Part shown: in pieces, positions 1-11,865 of the stretch
Layout of the letters: the number at the start of each line of letters is the position of its first letter
Position numbering within the stretch: the first letter of the stretch is position 1
Assembly (NCBI GenBank): GCA_024803745.1
Contig: JANJXV010000040.1
Location: forward strand, 3,210,257-3,274,256
DNA: 64,000 bases
Source: Megascapheus bottae
Taxonomy: Eukaryota > Chordata > Mammalia > Rodentia > Geomyidae
Direction: 5' to 3'
Translations under genes and position numbers: made by a program
Notes under the pieces: model-generated
Databases searched by the model: none
What the model was told of the DNA's origin: nothing
Seen by the model: only the letters and a program-made list of their open reading frames with translations

Positions 1-79
1 GTAGGCTTTTTCTTTTCTTTTTGTGATATCTACTGGTATACTTTCCCTGTACCTTAGGTCCTTTGTAACTTCTTTCTGT

Positions 80-400
80 TTTTTTTTTTTTTGCCAGTCC
101 TGAGGCTTGAACCCAGAGCCTAGGCACTGTCCTTGGGCTTTCTCAAGGCTGTAGCTCTGGAGCCACAGCACTACTTCCAGGTTTATCTGTGTATGTGGGT
201 ACTGAGGAGCCTACCCTTGAGCCAAGCCCCACTTCCCATTTTGTAGAGGTTAATTGGAAATAAGAATCTCAGGTCTGGGCTCAGCCTCCTGAGTGGCTAG
301 GATTATAGGCGTGAGCCACTGCATCCGTTGGGTACCGAGGAATTTAACTCAAGGTTTTGTGCATGCTAGGCAGACTACTATTAGGCCATGTTCCTGGCCC
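80..400 (-). repeat. Nested SINE pair
   Basis: Antisense tRNA-like SINE. It begins with a poly-T tract and 'gccagtcctgaggcttgaac' and ends near 'gcatgctaggcagactac', the reverse complement of the tRNA-like head. A second antisense SINE of the other family ('gtgagccactgc' end) is inserted at about 216-330, splitting the first. Confidence 0.75.
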
Positions 401-557
401 CCTTTGTAATTTTGTAAGAGTTTGGGAGCAAGCCTTTATGTAGGTAACTTCACAGAATAGAAACCTGATGAGTTGCTTCACAGAACCAGCCAGCCCCTGG
501 CTGGAATGAAAGAAGGGTCTCCTGGGGAGATGTTACTGGGTCTCCTGAAAGTCACCT

Positions 558-795
558 TCCTTTTTTTTGTTGTTGTTGGTCCTGGGGCTTGAATTATGGC
601 CTGGGTATTGTTCTTGAGCTTTTTTGCTCAAGGCTAGCACTCTTATACTTTGAGCCACAGCACCAGTTTTCTGAGGGATAATTGGAGATGAGTCTCATGA
701 ACTTTCCTTCCCAGGCTGGCTTTGAACCTCAATCCTCATATCTCAGCCTCCTGAGTAACTAGGATTATAGAGGTGAGCCACCAGTGCCCGGCTCA
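558..795 (-). repeat. SINE, antisense
   Basis: Antisense copy of the 'ctcctgagtaactaggatta ... gtgagccaccagtgcc' SINE family, with a T-rich start (reverse poly-A). Confidence 0.75.
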
Positions 796-1000
796 CTTTC
801 CCTTTTATGTCTGATTGATTGGTCATTTTCTCTTTAGCTTGTGTCTCTTGCTTGCTTCTACCATGCTGGTCTGGCTAGGATATCATTCTTCCTTTCACTT
901 TTGTCCCCAATACAGACACTTGTGAGATTTCCTGGTGTAGACAAACTAATACAATAACCTGGTCACTTGACTTAGGAAATAAAAGTTATTTGCCTTCAAA

Positions 1001-1200
1001 AGCTGGGAGTTTGGCCTAGTGGTAGAGTGCTTGCCTAGCATGCACAAAGACCTGGGTTCAGTTCTTCCGTACCACATTCATAGTGGTGCTGAGGCTCAAG
1101 TGGTAGAGCTCTAGCCTTGAGAAAATCCAAGGACAGTGCTCAGGCCCTGAGCCCAAGCCTAGGACTGGCAAAAAAAAAGAAAGAAAGAAAGAAAGAAAAG
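1001..1200 (+). repeat. tRNA-like SINE (ID-type)
   Basis: Sense copy with head 'gtttggcctagtggtagagt', 'gcttgcctagcatgcac', a B-box-like 'gggttcag', a middle part 'ctcaagtggtagagctctag', and a tail of A and GAAA repeats. Confidence 0.8.
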
Positions 1201-1499
1201 TTATTTGCCTTCAGCTTTAGGCTGCTGGGTGCAGCCTCTCATCTCCCTGACTATCAGCATGCAAGCTGTTGACTCTACACTAAAGACTTATAGATAGTGT
1301 TCTGAAGAGTCCCTTGCATGGGCGTGGGATGAGAATTGTCCAGATACAAGGGACAGTATAGATCCTTTATTCTAGACCCCTCCTTGGTTCCTGAATCCTT
1401 CAGCAACTTTTTCTTGCATCTGCTTAAAAATACTTCCAAGGATAGAAAATTCTGTTTTCTGAAGCAGCACATCTGTCTCTGAACAGTTATGTAGGGACG

Positions 1500-1730
1500 T
1501 TCTTTCTTATGCCTGATTTAAAAAAAAAAATTTTTTACATCATATTTCAAATGAAGTGTTTAACAAACAAGTATTCAAGAAGGGAATCTCTATATACAGT
1601 CACTGGCACTTAGATTTTAGAACATAATCGAAATTAGGCTGAGGGTTTGTATGTCATAGATACATATTAATCTATGTAATAAAACATTATGTCTATAGGG
1701 TCATAAGTTTTTATGTCTATGTAGTTATAT
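1500..1730 (-). repeat. L1 3' fragment, part 1 (interrupted)
   Basis: This AT-rich sequence recurs at 10722-10910 (opposite strand), 27262-27565 and 46690-47600. The longest copy contains text resembling the antisense of mammalian L1 near the 3' end (a 'gtgaatagtgcagagataaa' stretch). The element continues at 2355-2575 after a retrocopy insertion at 1731-2354. Confidence 0.7.
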
Positions 1731-2297
1731 ATTTTTTTTACTTTTTTACTTTTTTTTATTTTTTTATTTATTTTTTTATTTTTATTTTTTTATTGTAATT
1801 AGTAAAAGGGTTACATGATATTTGCCAGATAGAAGGTGCATTAATTCACATACATTGATACCCTTTCACATGTCTTGGTACCCATTTCCCTCCCCCCCCA
1901 CACCCCCCACCCGTCTTGTTTTTCCCCCCTTCCCTATCAAATTTCAAATAACCAAATACAAATAAATTCAATATATCAGATAACAAAGTGAGATACTATA
2001 CCAATATGAGATAACCAAGGGACAGCAAAGGAGATGAGAGACAACATAGTACATTAAGGACAACAATCATTCATTATATGGCTTTTGTTTCAATATCCTG
2101 TAGGTCCTTTCAATTAGCTTCACATTATATGGCCTTATGTATCAAGATTTTGCTCTATTGCAGATCTCTGCTAGTAGAGCTCAAGGTTTCTACTGATTAT
2201 GACGAATGAGGGAAACCATTGAGCCTAAGTTCCCTTGAGTCTGGCTTAAAAATATGGAACGCTTCACGAATTTGCGTGTCATCCTTGCGCAGGGGCC

Positions 2298-2347
<50 letters not shown>

Positions 2348-2354
2348 TAAGCAC
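1731..2354 (-). mobile_element. U6 snRNA-L1 3'UTR chimeric retrocopy
   Basis: On the minus strand this reads: complete U6 snRNA (2354 down to 2248), then about 450 bp of L1-like 3'UTR with a G-rich polypurine tract (seen on the plus strand as a C-rich run near 1894-1930), then an A-rich tail (T-rich at 1731-1793). It is flanked by matching 11-bp target-site duplications 'tgtagttatat' at 1720-1730 and 2355-2365. The flanks are halves of one older L1 fragment, so the insertion is a single event. This is the structure expected when the L1 reverse transcriptase switches template from L1 RNA to U6 RNA. Confidence 0.85.
2248..2354 (-). pseudogene. U6 snRNA retropseudogene (full length, 107 nt)
   Basis: The reverse complement matches the mammalian U6 snRNA as I know it over its whole 107-nt length. 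The only differences I see are two adjacent bases near the 5' end, where the usual CG is TA. The terminal T run of U6 is retained at 2248-2252. There is no U6 promoter: upstream of its 5' end is L1 sequence starting with the target-site duplication. I therefore call it a processed copy, not an active gene. Confidence 0.92.
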
Positions 2355-2575
2355 TGTAGTTATATTTATATTTCTAGTACCATGTCCATAGCATTGGGTA
2401 TGCAACTTTTGAGTCCTCGCTCTTATACCATTTGGATCTAATAGCCACATATTAAGGATACCATGTGCTTTTTGTTCCTTTGGTCTTGTCTCACTCAACA
2501 TGATTTGCTCTAGATTAATCCACTTCCCTGCGAATGCCATTATTTTATCTTGTCTATTGTCTTATACCTGATTTT
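2355..2575 (-). repeat. L1 3' fragment, part 2
   Basis: Continuation of the L1 fragment at 1500-1730. It matches the copy at about 46880-47095, including 'ggatctaatagccacatatt' and 'cacttccctgcgaatgccat'. Confidence 0.7.
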
Positions 2576-2734
2576 TAAGTATTTTACCAGATAGGCTTTA
2601 TCCACTGATTCCTGTGTTTTTGTTTTATTTTTTTCTTTTAGTTCTATATAAAATAGATATATCCCTGCTTTTTAAATCTTTCATAAGTATCTGTGAGCTT
2701 ATGCTGGCTGAAATATAAGCATCATGGTTTGAAG

Positions 2735-2905
2735 CCAGCCTGGACAGGAAAGTCTATGAGACTCCCACCTCCAAAAAACTATCAGAAAGCTAGAAGTGGA
2801 GCTGTAGCTCAAGCGGTAAAGTATGAGACTTGAGAAAAAAAAAAAAAAAAACAGGAACAGCACCCAAAACCTGAGTTAAGTCCTAGGATTGGCGCATGCA
2901 CAAAC
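2735..2905 (+). repeat. Degenerate SINE
   Basis: Diverged sense copy containing 'gaagccagcctgg', 'agtggagctgtagctcaagc' and an internal A run. Confidence 0.5.
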
Positions 2906-3282
2906 ACATATGTACACACACAGAGTGTCAACTTCCTTAGAAGATTATCATTTGGTTCTCTGAAGTATTTTTCTAAGAGCATGAACTTGCCCAGATGGAA
3001 TTTTTTTTTTTTTCTCAGCAAGCAGGCTGTTGGCTTCAAGAAACCCTGGCCTGCCAGATCCACTGCCCTTCATCTCTGTGGTAGGGACGATAGCATCAGG
3101 GGTTTCATGTTAGGACTGGTACCCTTGTTTTTCAGTGCTGGTGTTCACATAGATAATCACAAGACATTTGGATTCTTCCCTGTATGTTTTATGCACCCTT
3201 CATTCCCCTGCACGTCTTAGAGTTATTCTTTGTGTGTGTGCTACAGGCCAGAATATAAAGAATGTTAAAAATGAGGAGGCTT

Positions 3283-3515
3283 AGTGGGGCACGGTGGCTC
3301 ACGCCTGTCATCCTAGCTACTCAGGAGGCTGAGGTCTGAGGATCAAAGTTCAAAGCCAGCCCAGGCACAAAAGGACCTGAGACTCTTATCTCCAATTAAC
3401 CTCTAGAAAATGGGACGTGGGGTTTGGCTTAAGGGTAGGGTGGTAGCCTTGAGCTGAAGAGCTCAGGGACAGCGCCCAAGCTGAGTTCAAGCCCCATAAC
3501 CCACAAAAAAAACCT
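3283..3515 (+). repeat. SINE (B1-like head, ID-like tail)
   Basis: Sense copy: 'cacggtggctcacgcctgtc', 'ctactcaggaggctgagg', 'cagggacagcgcccaagc', ending in an A-rich tail. Confidence 0.8.
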
Positions 3516-3784
3516 CAAACAAATAAAACACAGCTATGCCAGGCCTACTCAGCTAAGGAGGGGCCTGCCCATGAAACTACGGTAATATATCCTCCTAATA
3601 TTTCTAGATTGCTAGCATGTAGATCAGTAGTAGATCAATTTCCCAGCATGCATAAGACCCTGGATTTGATCCCCAGTGCTCTAAGTTTAAAAAAAAAAAA
3701 AAAAACAGCTCCCCTCCTAGTTTTGGAGGCTTTGTAATGTCCCCTTGAACTACCTCATGAGCTTTGTGAGAAAATTATCCTCGT

Positions 3785-4015
3785 GTGTGTGTGTGTGTGG
3801 GGGGGGGGGGGTTAAACTGAGGTCCTGGCTGCTGTCTTTTAGTTTTTTTGCTCAAGGCTGGCTCTCTACTACTTGAGCTATAGCTTTGCTATTAGATTTT
3901 TTGGTAGTTAATTAGAGATAAGAGTCTCATAGACTTTTCTGCTCCTGCTGGCTTCAAACCACCATCCTGAAATCTCAGACTCCTGGCATGATAGGTGTGA
4001 ACCAGTGGCAGCCAG
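3785..4015 (-). repeat. TG/G tract plus antisense SINE
   Basis: A (TG)n and poly-G run at 3785-3812 is followed by an antisense SINE ('ctcaaggctggctctctact', 'gataagagtctcatagac'). Confidence 0.65.
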
Positions 4016-4113
4016 CTCTTTTTGCTCAGTTCTTATAATCTGACTCAAAGCTGAGAGCGAAGAAATCTGACTCTCCTGACTCACCCTGGAATTACATTCT
4101 GTGCCCTGGCCAG

Positions 4114-4260
4114 GGTCCTTGTCCCATCAGTTCCTGTCATTGCTGATGTTGCTTCGTCAGCTTTGGGACTCTGCCACGAGCCGCCTTCTTTCTTTGCCCC
4201 TGAAGAAGAGCCTCCTGGCTGCCCTGATTCTCTGCCTCCTGGTGGTGAGGTTTGACCCAG
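4114..4260 (+). CDS. PEX26: PEX26 exon 5 (membrane-anchor exon)
   Basis: 147 bp, phase 1 at both ends. The acceptor is 'gccctggccag' and the donor is gtgagt. It encodes 49 residues including the whole transmembrane anchor, so skipping it keeps the frame and would give a soluble protein. A human PEX26 isoform lacking this exon is known. Confidence 0.9.
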
Positions 4261-4610
4261 GTGAGTGGTGGAGTCTCTCTGCTCCTGGGGAAAGGGGGCC
4301 GGAGAGTGGCGGGGCCCCCAGGGAGCAGGGGCTCTGCCCCAGGCTTACCACCATGTAGGGGATAGAGCCACCTCCTGTGGCATTGCACCCTAAGCCCCAC
4401 AAGTTCAAGTGTTACTATTTAACAAAACATGGAATTGAAAATGAATTTCTCACACATTGTAGAAAATGTGGGAAGCAGAGGAGAGCATAAAGAAGAAAGC
4501 AGACACCTATAAGGGGCATTGCTATGGTCACTTGTACATCTGTCACCTAAGCCGCATAGCTCCCAGGCCTGAATTCAGGCTCCATGACCCACAAGAAAAA
4601 TTGAAAACAA

Positions 4611-4673
<63 letters not shown>

Positions 4674-4873
4674 TGCAGATATGAAGAAGTTACCACATGG
4701 GCTTTACAGGCAAGCAGGGAAGGGGAATCGGGTGGGAGCATTCACAGCTGTCTTTTCATTGCCCCACAGCTTCTCCTTCTTCTTTGCCCTTCCTCTACCA
4801 GCTGGCTCAGCTCTACCGTCGGATCAGGAAGGCTACACTTGCTCACCTCCACCCACTTCTCCTCCATGACTAA
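4114..4873 (+). CDS. PEX26: PEX26, 3' part (exons 5 and 6)
   Basis: Two exons (4114-4260 and 4770-4873) encode the C-terminal part of peroxin-26, the tail-anchored peroxisomal membrane protein that recruits the PEX1-PEX6 AAA ATPases to recycle the PEX5 import receptor. The first exon ends in the hydrophobic anchor [17 protein letters not shown]. The second reads [20 protein letters not shown] and ends in a short basic/His-rich tail before TAA at 4871. Both junctions are phase 1: donor gtgagt at 4261, acceptor 'ccccacag' before 4770. I recognise the family from the anchor and the RQLWDS and FLYxLAQL segments. The upstream exons are not visible in 1-4113 and should lie before this window. The last residues differ from the human tail as I remember it. 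The gene order with TUBA8 and USP18 supports orthology. Confidence 0.93.
4615..4673 (+). repeat. (TG)n microsatellite
   Basis: Roughly 29 TG units in the intron between PEX26 exons 5 and 6, about 100 bp before the last exon. Confidence 0.97.
4770..4873 (+). CDS. PEX26: PEX26 exon 6 (last coding exon)
   Basis: Starts after 'gccccacag'. The first two bases complete an Ala codon begun by the final G of exon 5. The frame is open to TAA at 4871-4873. Confidence 0.9.
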
Positions 4874-7377
4874 GTGGTCCCCCTGGCTGTCTTGGCCTCT
4901 CGTTGTCTGCCTCCTCCAATACAGAAGAGCTGGGCTCATGATCTGGCTCCTGTGGCCACTCAGCCCCCTGGGAATGAGCCTGGCTGGTGTTACAATGAGC
5001 AACTGAGCAGGACGCCTCTTGTGGCTCTGAGCCCTCTCTTCTGCACCTCACTGGCTGGCCTTGGGGCATCATGTAAATAGTGTCGCTTGAGCACAGTGGT
5101 CTAGAACAATACCTCTTATACCAGTGGACACTGGGAAAGGAAGGAGGGGTTTGGAAACTGGGAGTTTGCCCCAGAAACATTCTATTTTTTTGGCAAAGGC
5201 AAGTGTTGACTTTCAAGGTCAGGGTGTTGATGGAACTGTAAGTTCTGAAATTACCCTATGGGGCAGCACCCTAATTACTGTAGGAAGTCAGAAGAACTTT
5301 TTTTTCCCCTATGCCTCTCCATAAAAAAGTAAGTATAATTATGTCTGCAGTTACCATCATCCCTCAGTGGACATGAGACCCCCTTTGCTGAAGGTTCAGA
5401 ACCATGCAGGTGACCATAAGAACAAAGTGATCCAGGCCTGTTATCATGGGGGAGAGTGATGTTGGACTTCAGTTCCATTTTCTAGCATGTTAGCTGCTAA
5501 ACCCAGTTACATGGCACTGGATCTCTGCCATTCTGCCCCACCATGCCCTCTACCTGCCCTGAAAACTCGGTTTTCAAAGTTTCTTCAGATTCTCTTGCCT
5601 CCTTGGTCCCCACTGGAGCAGGTTTCCCTTTCTATGTACCTTGTCCTGGTTCTGTTCTATTATTTGTGTAATGCACAGGCTTTCTACACGTATAGCCTTG
5701 AAAAGTAGGCCAGCCTCAGAGGCCAATGAGCTGAAAATGGAACTGGGTAATCAGGTGAGCTGAAGGGCTGTGTGGGGGCCCAGCGGAGGCCAGCATGGTT
5801 TTGGGGCAGGAACAGTGAAGCTCGGGGAGGTGGAGCTGGAACCCTGGCATGGATGTGTTGAAACATTCCAGCATTTCTTCTTGATGGCCGCAGTATCTTC
5901 CATGTGTCCTTACAAGTGGATGCAGAGTACCCATCAAGGTGATGGAAGCCCTCCACCACAGGAAGCTCTGCTCAGAGGCCAAGCAGGCCACCCGCTGCGG
6001 GGGCTAGGCTGGATGCCAGGGATACAGGGGTTGATTTCAGGGATTTAGAAAAAGGAAGCTACAGGCATTGGAGTTGGATCTAAATCCGTATGGCTTGATC
6101 CAACTAAATAGGAAATAAATGTGTGGTTTTGCTTGTTTAGTTTTTATAGAGAACTTAGAAACCCAAGGTGAGAATGAAGATTTAGGATAAGGTTTCTGAT
6201 CTGGCCTTTAGAATTCTTTTTTTTATCTTTTTTGAGGTAGGGTCATGCCAGGTTGCTCCAAATCCCTGGGTTCACATAATGTTCCTGCCTCAGCTTCCCA
6301 AGTAGCTGGGACTTTCATTCCTGGCTTGGCATAATTTTGTATGAGAACCTGGTCCCATTCACCATCCTAGAGAAAAGTCACCAATGCCTGTCACGTTCCA
6401 GAGCGTAAATCCAGATTCCTTTTCATGGAACTCAAGGCCCCTTGTGTGCAGGCTGTGGCAGATACTTCCTTTGCCGAGTGGCCCTAGCTCTCCTGATACC
6501 AGGCACCAGGCCCAACATGCTTCCCAGACCTTTGCTGTAGCTCTTGTTTCCTTTGCAGGGTCCAGTACTTGCACTGTCCAGGGATCTCCTTGACCTAGGC
6601 TTGCTCTGGATTCCTCTGGGAATCTTCCTGACTCTACTTCTAGGCCCCTGTCTCATAACCCTCCTGCAGTATTGCTATAGCAGAGCGTTTTCTGTTGGCT
6701 CCGTGCTCTCAGCTCTTTGAAGATGGAGAGTAAGACCATGGGCAGTCTAAGTTCAACTCAGATCCAGGCCCTGCTGTGTCGAGTGACTATTGGATATTAG
6801 TTTTACCTTTGTCAGACTTAGTCATTTCTTACACTGGTGGCTGGTAAAGGAAGGTACCTCGTGGGGTTACAGATAGGTTAACAGAAGTAACTCAAGGGGG
6901 CTTTGGGTGGCTATGGTCCTGTATGGTGAAACCATGAACATTCAGAAGCCTTAGTTCTGCCCAACTCATTTTTCTGCTCTCCCTTGAGGTTCCCAGTGTT
7001 GCTCTGCCAGTCACGTTAGGACCTCTGGTGTGGTGGCTCGTTGATGCTGCCATCCAGTCTGGTACCCAGGGCAAGCCACCACTGAGTCAGGGATCCAGGC
7101 TGGAGCTCACATGATTCTCCATGCTGGGCCTAACGAGGTCAAAATGAAAGGAGGGCCTTCCTTCTTGATAGACATAGACCTGTACCATCTGGTACAGTCG
7201 CCGTCACCAAGATGTGGCTTTAGAGCATTTGAAATATGTCTAGTCTGTGTGGAGACAGTCCTTAATTGTAAACTGTCTCTGGGCTTTGAAGACTAAGTGC
7301 TAAAAGAAAGGAAACGGGATCATTTTTATCTTGATTTCATGCTGAAATGGTATTTTGGATACATTGTGTTAAATAAA
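4874..7377 (+). other. PEX26: Probable PEX26 3'UTR and downstream sequence
   Basis: Mostly unique sequence with one B1-like antisense fragment at about 6217-6335. Candidate polyadenylation signals AATAAA are at 6114-6119 and 7372-7377. The transcript end cannot be decided from sequence alone. No other gene is recognised here. Confidence 0.5.
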
Positions 7378-9401
7378 ATGTACAGCTAATTTCATCTTTC
7401 TTCTTTGTGTGAGGCTGCTACTGTGAAATGATCTTCGTGGCTCACGTTTGGTGTGAGTTCTGTTTATGCACACCGTACACATCTGCCTTCTCAGAGGGGG
7501 ATGGACGTCAGGGCACTGCACAGGGCCGTGGAAAGAGCCCTTTCCACGTGGATGGCAGTGCTGCCTTTCTTGTTTCATGAAATTAAACCCCAGCAAGATG
7601 AAACTTTGTTCCAAGTCACACAGCCCAAATAAGACCCAGGTCTTCTGACTCTCAGGCCTGGTGGCCTCACTCAGCTCCCAAGACCTCATTCTCTGTCACT
7701 CACACAGATATATCCTGGAGATTTGATTGACTTTTTGCAGGGGTCTGGAAGTATGTGATGTACAACAAACATTTCTAACTTCAGGGGAGGGCAGGAATGT
7801 GTGTGGGGGGGTGGGGGGGCCGTGTGAAGAGTGAAATTACTGTAGGTGATCAGGGGTTGGGGGGACTGCTGGTGCCTGGAGGAGCACATGAAGTTCCAGA
7901 AAGGTCCAGTAGGGATGAGGTAACATTTCATAACTTTGTTCAGGGGATTCTATTCTTTGGCGTGGGTATGTGTATCTATGTGTGTGTGTGAAAACTGGTT
8001 TTGCATACGTGGTACAAAGTACAAAAGCTACAAAAGGACAGTCACGTAAATGAAAAGTGTTCCCTTCCACAGTGCCTGTTTCCTATCCAGAGGCAAGCAC
8101 TGCTGAGTTTGCTAACCCTTCTAGGTATATTCTCTGATACCAAGTTTTTTATTTCTCATATACAAATGATACCGTACTTCATCCATTTTACAATCTGTTC
8201 ACACTTTTTTTTGAAACATGAACTGGGAGTCTTTCCTATGAGCAGAATTGCCTTATTCATCATTGAGAAATGGAACCAGTTACATTTGCCTTTTATATAT
8301 GGAGAAATCTCTCCGCCCTTTCTCTAGGCTTAATAGTTATAAGCCATAGTCACTTGTCCATACTGTCACTTCTCTGAGGGCAGTTGTGGCTCTCCCTGCC
8401 TGGGGCCTACTCCAGCTGCAATGGGTGGGCAGCCATTTCGTATGCTAGACATTGAGGGTTTTTTTCATCGGTGCTAAAGCAGTCCCTGCCATGTGTCTGT
8501 CCTAAAGAAGAAAGAAAAGGCCGGACACAAATTGCACCTAAAGCCCTGTTGAGGACCTCAGCTCTCCTCTCCTCTCCCAGAGAAGCTCAGGGCCTGGACT
8601 GTAAGGTGCCTAAGGCCTGGCTGGAGTCAGCCTCTCCCTCCTTGGAACCTAACAGGCAGTGTTGAAGGAAAAATAGAGGGCCCTTCTGGCAGCTGTTGAG
8701 GGTCAGTACTTGAACTGTAATAGAACCTTGGTGTCATGATGGCAAGGACTGGACACTGGCCTTGAGTCCACTGGAGCTGATTGAGCAGATGAGCTTTCTC
8801 TTGGTTCCTCAGCGTTAATGCCTCTGAACTTGGCTATCTGTGTTGGCTTGCAGCTCCTAGCACTTACTGCCTTACGCTCTCTTCTGAGTTCTCTGACCCT
8901 ACCCCAGTACAGATGAATTAATAGGGGCTACAGCTAAAGTGAGGGTACCCTGAAAATCTCCATTTGTAACATCCATCTGGAGGAGTAGGAGCAGAGGAGA
9001 GGCAGAGTCTGTGAGGAGTTACTGGGGTTCCTGACTTAAAATGATTCCAGCCCCCAAGGTTGACTCCCCCACCTCCAGCCTAGGAAAACCAGTCTCTTGT
9101 TGAGGTTTGCCTTTTGTTTGGTGGATGCCACTTTTCACCTGGGATATTGGCTGAAATGCTCGTTCCCTCCTCTAAATGGCCTGACACCTATGAGGTACAA
9201 AGTTGTAATGTCTACTTTTAAATATAAATTTGCTTAAGGTGTTATCTACATGTGGCTAATACCAAAGCTAGATACCCTCCCAATAAGTATTGTTTGCTCT
9301 CAGGAGTACACAATCTGACCCAGCAGTGTAGGTACCTGGATGTGATTCTTCCTATCCCCTTTTCCTTGGGTTGCCAGGCTCCCTCCACAGTGAACTCCAT
9401 C

Positions 9402-9650
9402 TTTTTTTTTTTTTTTTTTTTTTTTTGTGGGTTATAGGGCTTGAACTTGGCCTGGACATTGTCCCTGAGCTCTTCAGCTCAAGGCTACCACCCTACTCTT
9501 GAGCCAAGCCCGATTTCCTGTTTCTAGAAGTTAATTGGAGATAAAGAGTCTCAGGTTCTTTTGTGCCTGGACTGGCTTTTGAACTTTAATCCTCAGATCT
9601 CTGCCTCTTGAGTAGCTAGGATTACAGGCCAGAGCCACAACGCCCAGCTT
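9402..9650 (-). repeat. Young antisense SINE with target-site duplication
   Basis: Antisense SINE starting with ~25 T and ending 'cacaacgcccagct'. It is flanked by 'tgaactccatctt' at 9391 and again at 9650, a clean duplication of about 13 bp. Confidence 0.85.
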
Positions 9651-10511
9651 GAACTCCATCTTTGACATCCTCCACCCACCCTATTCTATTTTGACTAAGA
9701 GAACAAGGAGAAGCCTTTCTAAGGTTTGCCTTTCTAGTTTATCTCATAGCCAGAGATCAAATGTTTGTGTCCAATTCCCTGATAGAAACTTCAGTTCTGC
9801 CTTTTAGCAATGGTTTGAGGAGTAAGAATCAACATTTCTCAGTCTCCGGTTCCTTGCATAACAGGGATAATAAAATTTTATTTCACAAAATTGGAAGACT
9901 TGTTGTTAATAACACACAGCAAGACTTTGGCATGTAGGAAGGGCTCACTGCCAGTAAATATTGTACAATTTAGACACAAGTATCTGCAAGCCAGCTTTCC
10001 CGTGGAATCACGTTATCTCTTATTACTACGAGAGTGTCATCACTGCCACTGTTTCTTTCTAACTTCCTTGTTTCTTGGTATTAAGGGGCTGACCTCCAGG
10101 TCTGCTGCTTGCTAGGCGGACCTGGGCTAGGCGGACCTCGACTATTTGAACCATGCCACAACCCTTCTTGCTTTTGGTTGTCTTTCAGGTAGATCTTGCT
10201 TTCCTTCGCCAGGTTGGCCTGGATTTTGACACTTCTCCTCTCCACCCCTGCCTCGCTAGCATGACAGGTACACAGCACCACACGTAGCTTGCTTCCTTGA
10301 GATGGGGGTATTACCAACTTTGAGGCTGGGCTAACCTAAAACGTGATCATTCTGACCGACCGCCACCTCTCATTCTGCTAGAATTACAAAGGTGAGCCTC
10401 CACACCCAACCTCACTGTAATGATTATATTTAATAATATTTTCCCATAACATAAAAATGCATACAAGAAAGTACACTCCTACATGCTCACTGGAATATCG
10501 TGGAGGTGGGA

Positions 10512-10710
10512 TACTTTTTGGGGGTCCAGTGCTGGGCCTTGAATTCAGGGTCTAGGCACGGTCCTTGGGCTTTCTCAAGGCTGGAACTTTTTCACTTGAG
10601 CCCCAGCACCACTTTCTGCTTTTTCTGTGTATTTGGTGCCAAGAAATCAAACCCAGGGCTTTGTGCATGCTAGGCAAGCACTCTACCACTAGACCACGCT
10701 CCTGCCCACC
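10512..10710 (-). repeat. tRNA-like SINE, antisense
   Basis: Contains 'ccttgggctttctcaaggct' and the antisense head 'ctaggcaagcactctaccac'. Confidence 0.8.
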
Positions 10711-10721
10711 TTTTAAAAAAA

Positions 10722-10910
10722 GATAGTTTTATTACATAGATTAATATATATCTATGACATACAAACCCTCAGCCTAATCTTAATTATGTTCTAAAATCTA
10801 AGTGCCAATGATTGTATGCAGAGATTCCCTTATTGAATACTTGTTTGTCAAACACATCATTTGAAATATGATGTAAAAAATCAATGTTAATAAATTCTTT
10901 AATAAAAGAT
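10722..10910 (+). repeat. L1 3' fragment
   Basis: Reverse complement of the repeat at 1500-1680 and 46690-46860; shares 'catacaaaccctcagcctaa'. Confidence 0.7.
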
Positions 10911-11654
10911 ATTTTAAATATAATGTAGATATTTTCTCATAAACAAGCTGTGTTTTGAAGTTTCTCCACCTGCAAAAAAAAAAAAAAAGGATTGTATCAG
11001 GGTTATGCAGAGAAAGAACTAACTGGTAATATCTCTGTTTACATACCTATAAAGTTTTTATCTGTTTTTGCAGTGCTAGAGACCAAATCCAGGGCCTTGT
11101 AGGGAAGTTCTCTACCACTGAGATATAGAGATTTATTGCAAGAAATTGGCTTAGGAAGTTATGGAGATAGAGAAGCCCTAAGATCTGCAGTTGATAGGGT
11201 AAGAGACCTAGGAGAGCTGAGAGTGTAAGTTCTGGTTCAAAGGCAGGAGAAGACCAAGGTCCAAATGGAAGCTGCCCTTTAGGCAGCCACTCCCTTCTCT
11301 TCAGACTTCCAATCCATTCTGTTCTTCACTGGGTGGGATGGGTGCTCAATATCACAAAAGGCATCTGGCCGACTTTCTCTGCAGATTCAAGTGTTCATTC
11401 CCCCAACCCCAGCCCCAGCCCCACACTCCAGGAGCTTGACCCATGTGTGGACACCCTGTTGCCAGTTAAATTAATGCATAAAATTAAGCATCACAGAGAC
11501 TAAAAACCATGTTGTTTTGCTTTTCCAAACTTCCATTTGGGGGAAAGGCACAAGGTTGGGGTGCAATGGGGAAAATATTAGTGCTAGATTTGGCACGTTA
11601 CATGTCAAATGATTGTAAGAAAGAAGGCTTAACAAAAATAAAGTGCTTTTGGAC

Positions 11655-11865
11655 TGAGAGTTTGGCCTAGTGGTAGAGTGCCTGCCTAGCATGCTTGAAG
11701 CCCTGGGTTCAATTCCTTAGTACCACATACACAGAAAAAGCCAGAAGTGGTGCTGTGGCTCAAGTGGCAGACCATTAGCCTAGAGAAAGCCCAAGGACAG
11801 TGCTCAGGCCCTCCGTTCAAGCCCCAGGACTGGCAAAAATAAACATATAAATAAATAAATAAAGT
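11655..11865 (+). repeat. tRNA-like SINE
   Basis: Sense copy with head 'gtttggcctagtggtagagt', B-box-like 'gggttcaattcc', and a tail of TAAA repeats. Confidence 0.8.

Noticed and set aside
2248..2354. Functional U6 snRNA gene
   Set aside because: It is joined to an L1 3'UTR and flanked by a target-site duplication; no proximal sequence element or properly placed TATA box, so it is a retrocopy.
1..4113. Earlier PEX26 exons
   Set aside because: I looked for exon 4-like sequence before 4114 and found only repeats and unrecognised unique sequence, so I do not annotate them.
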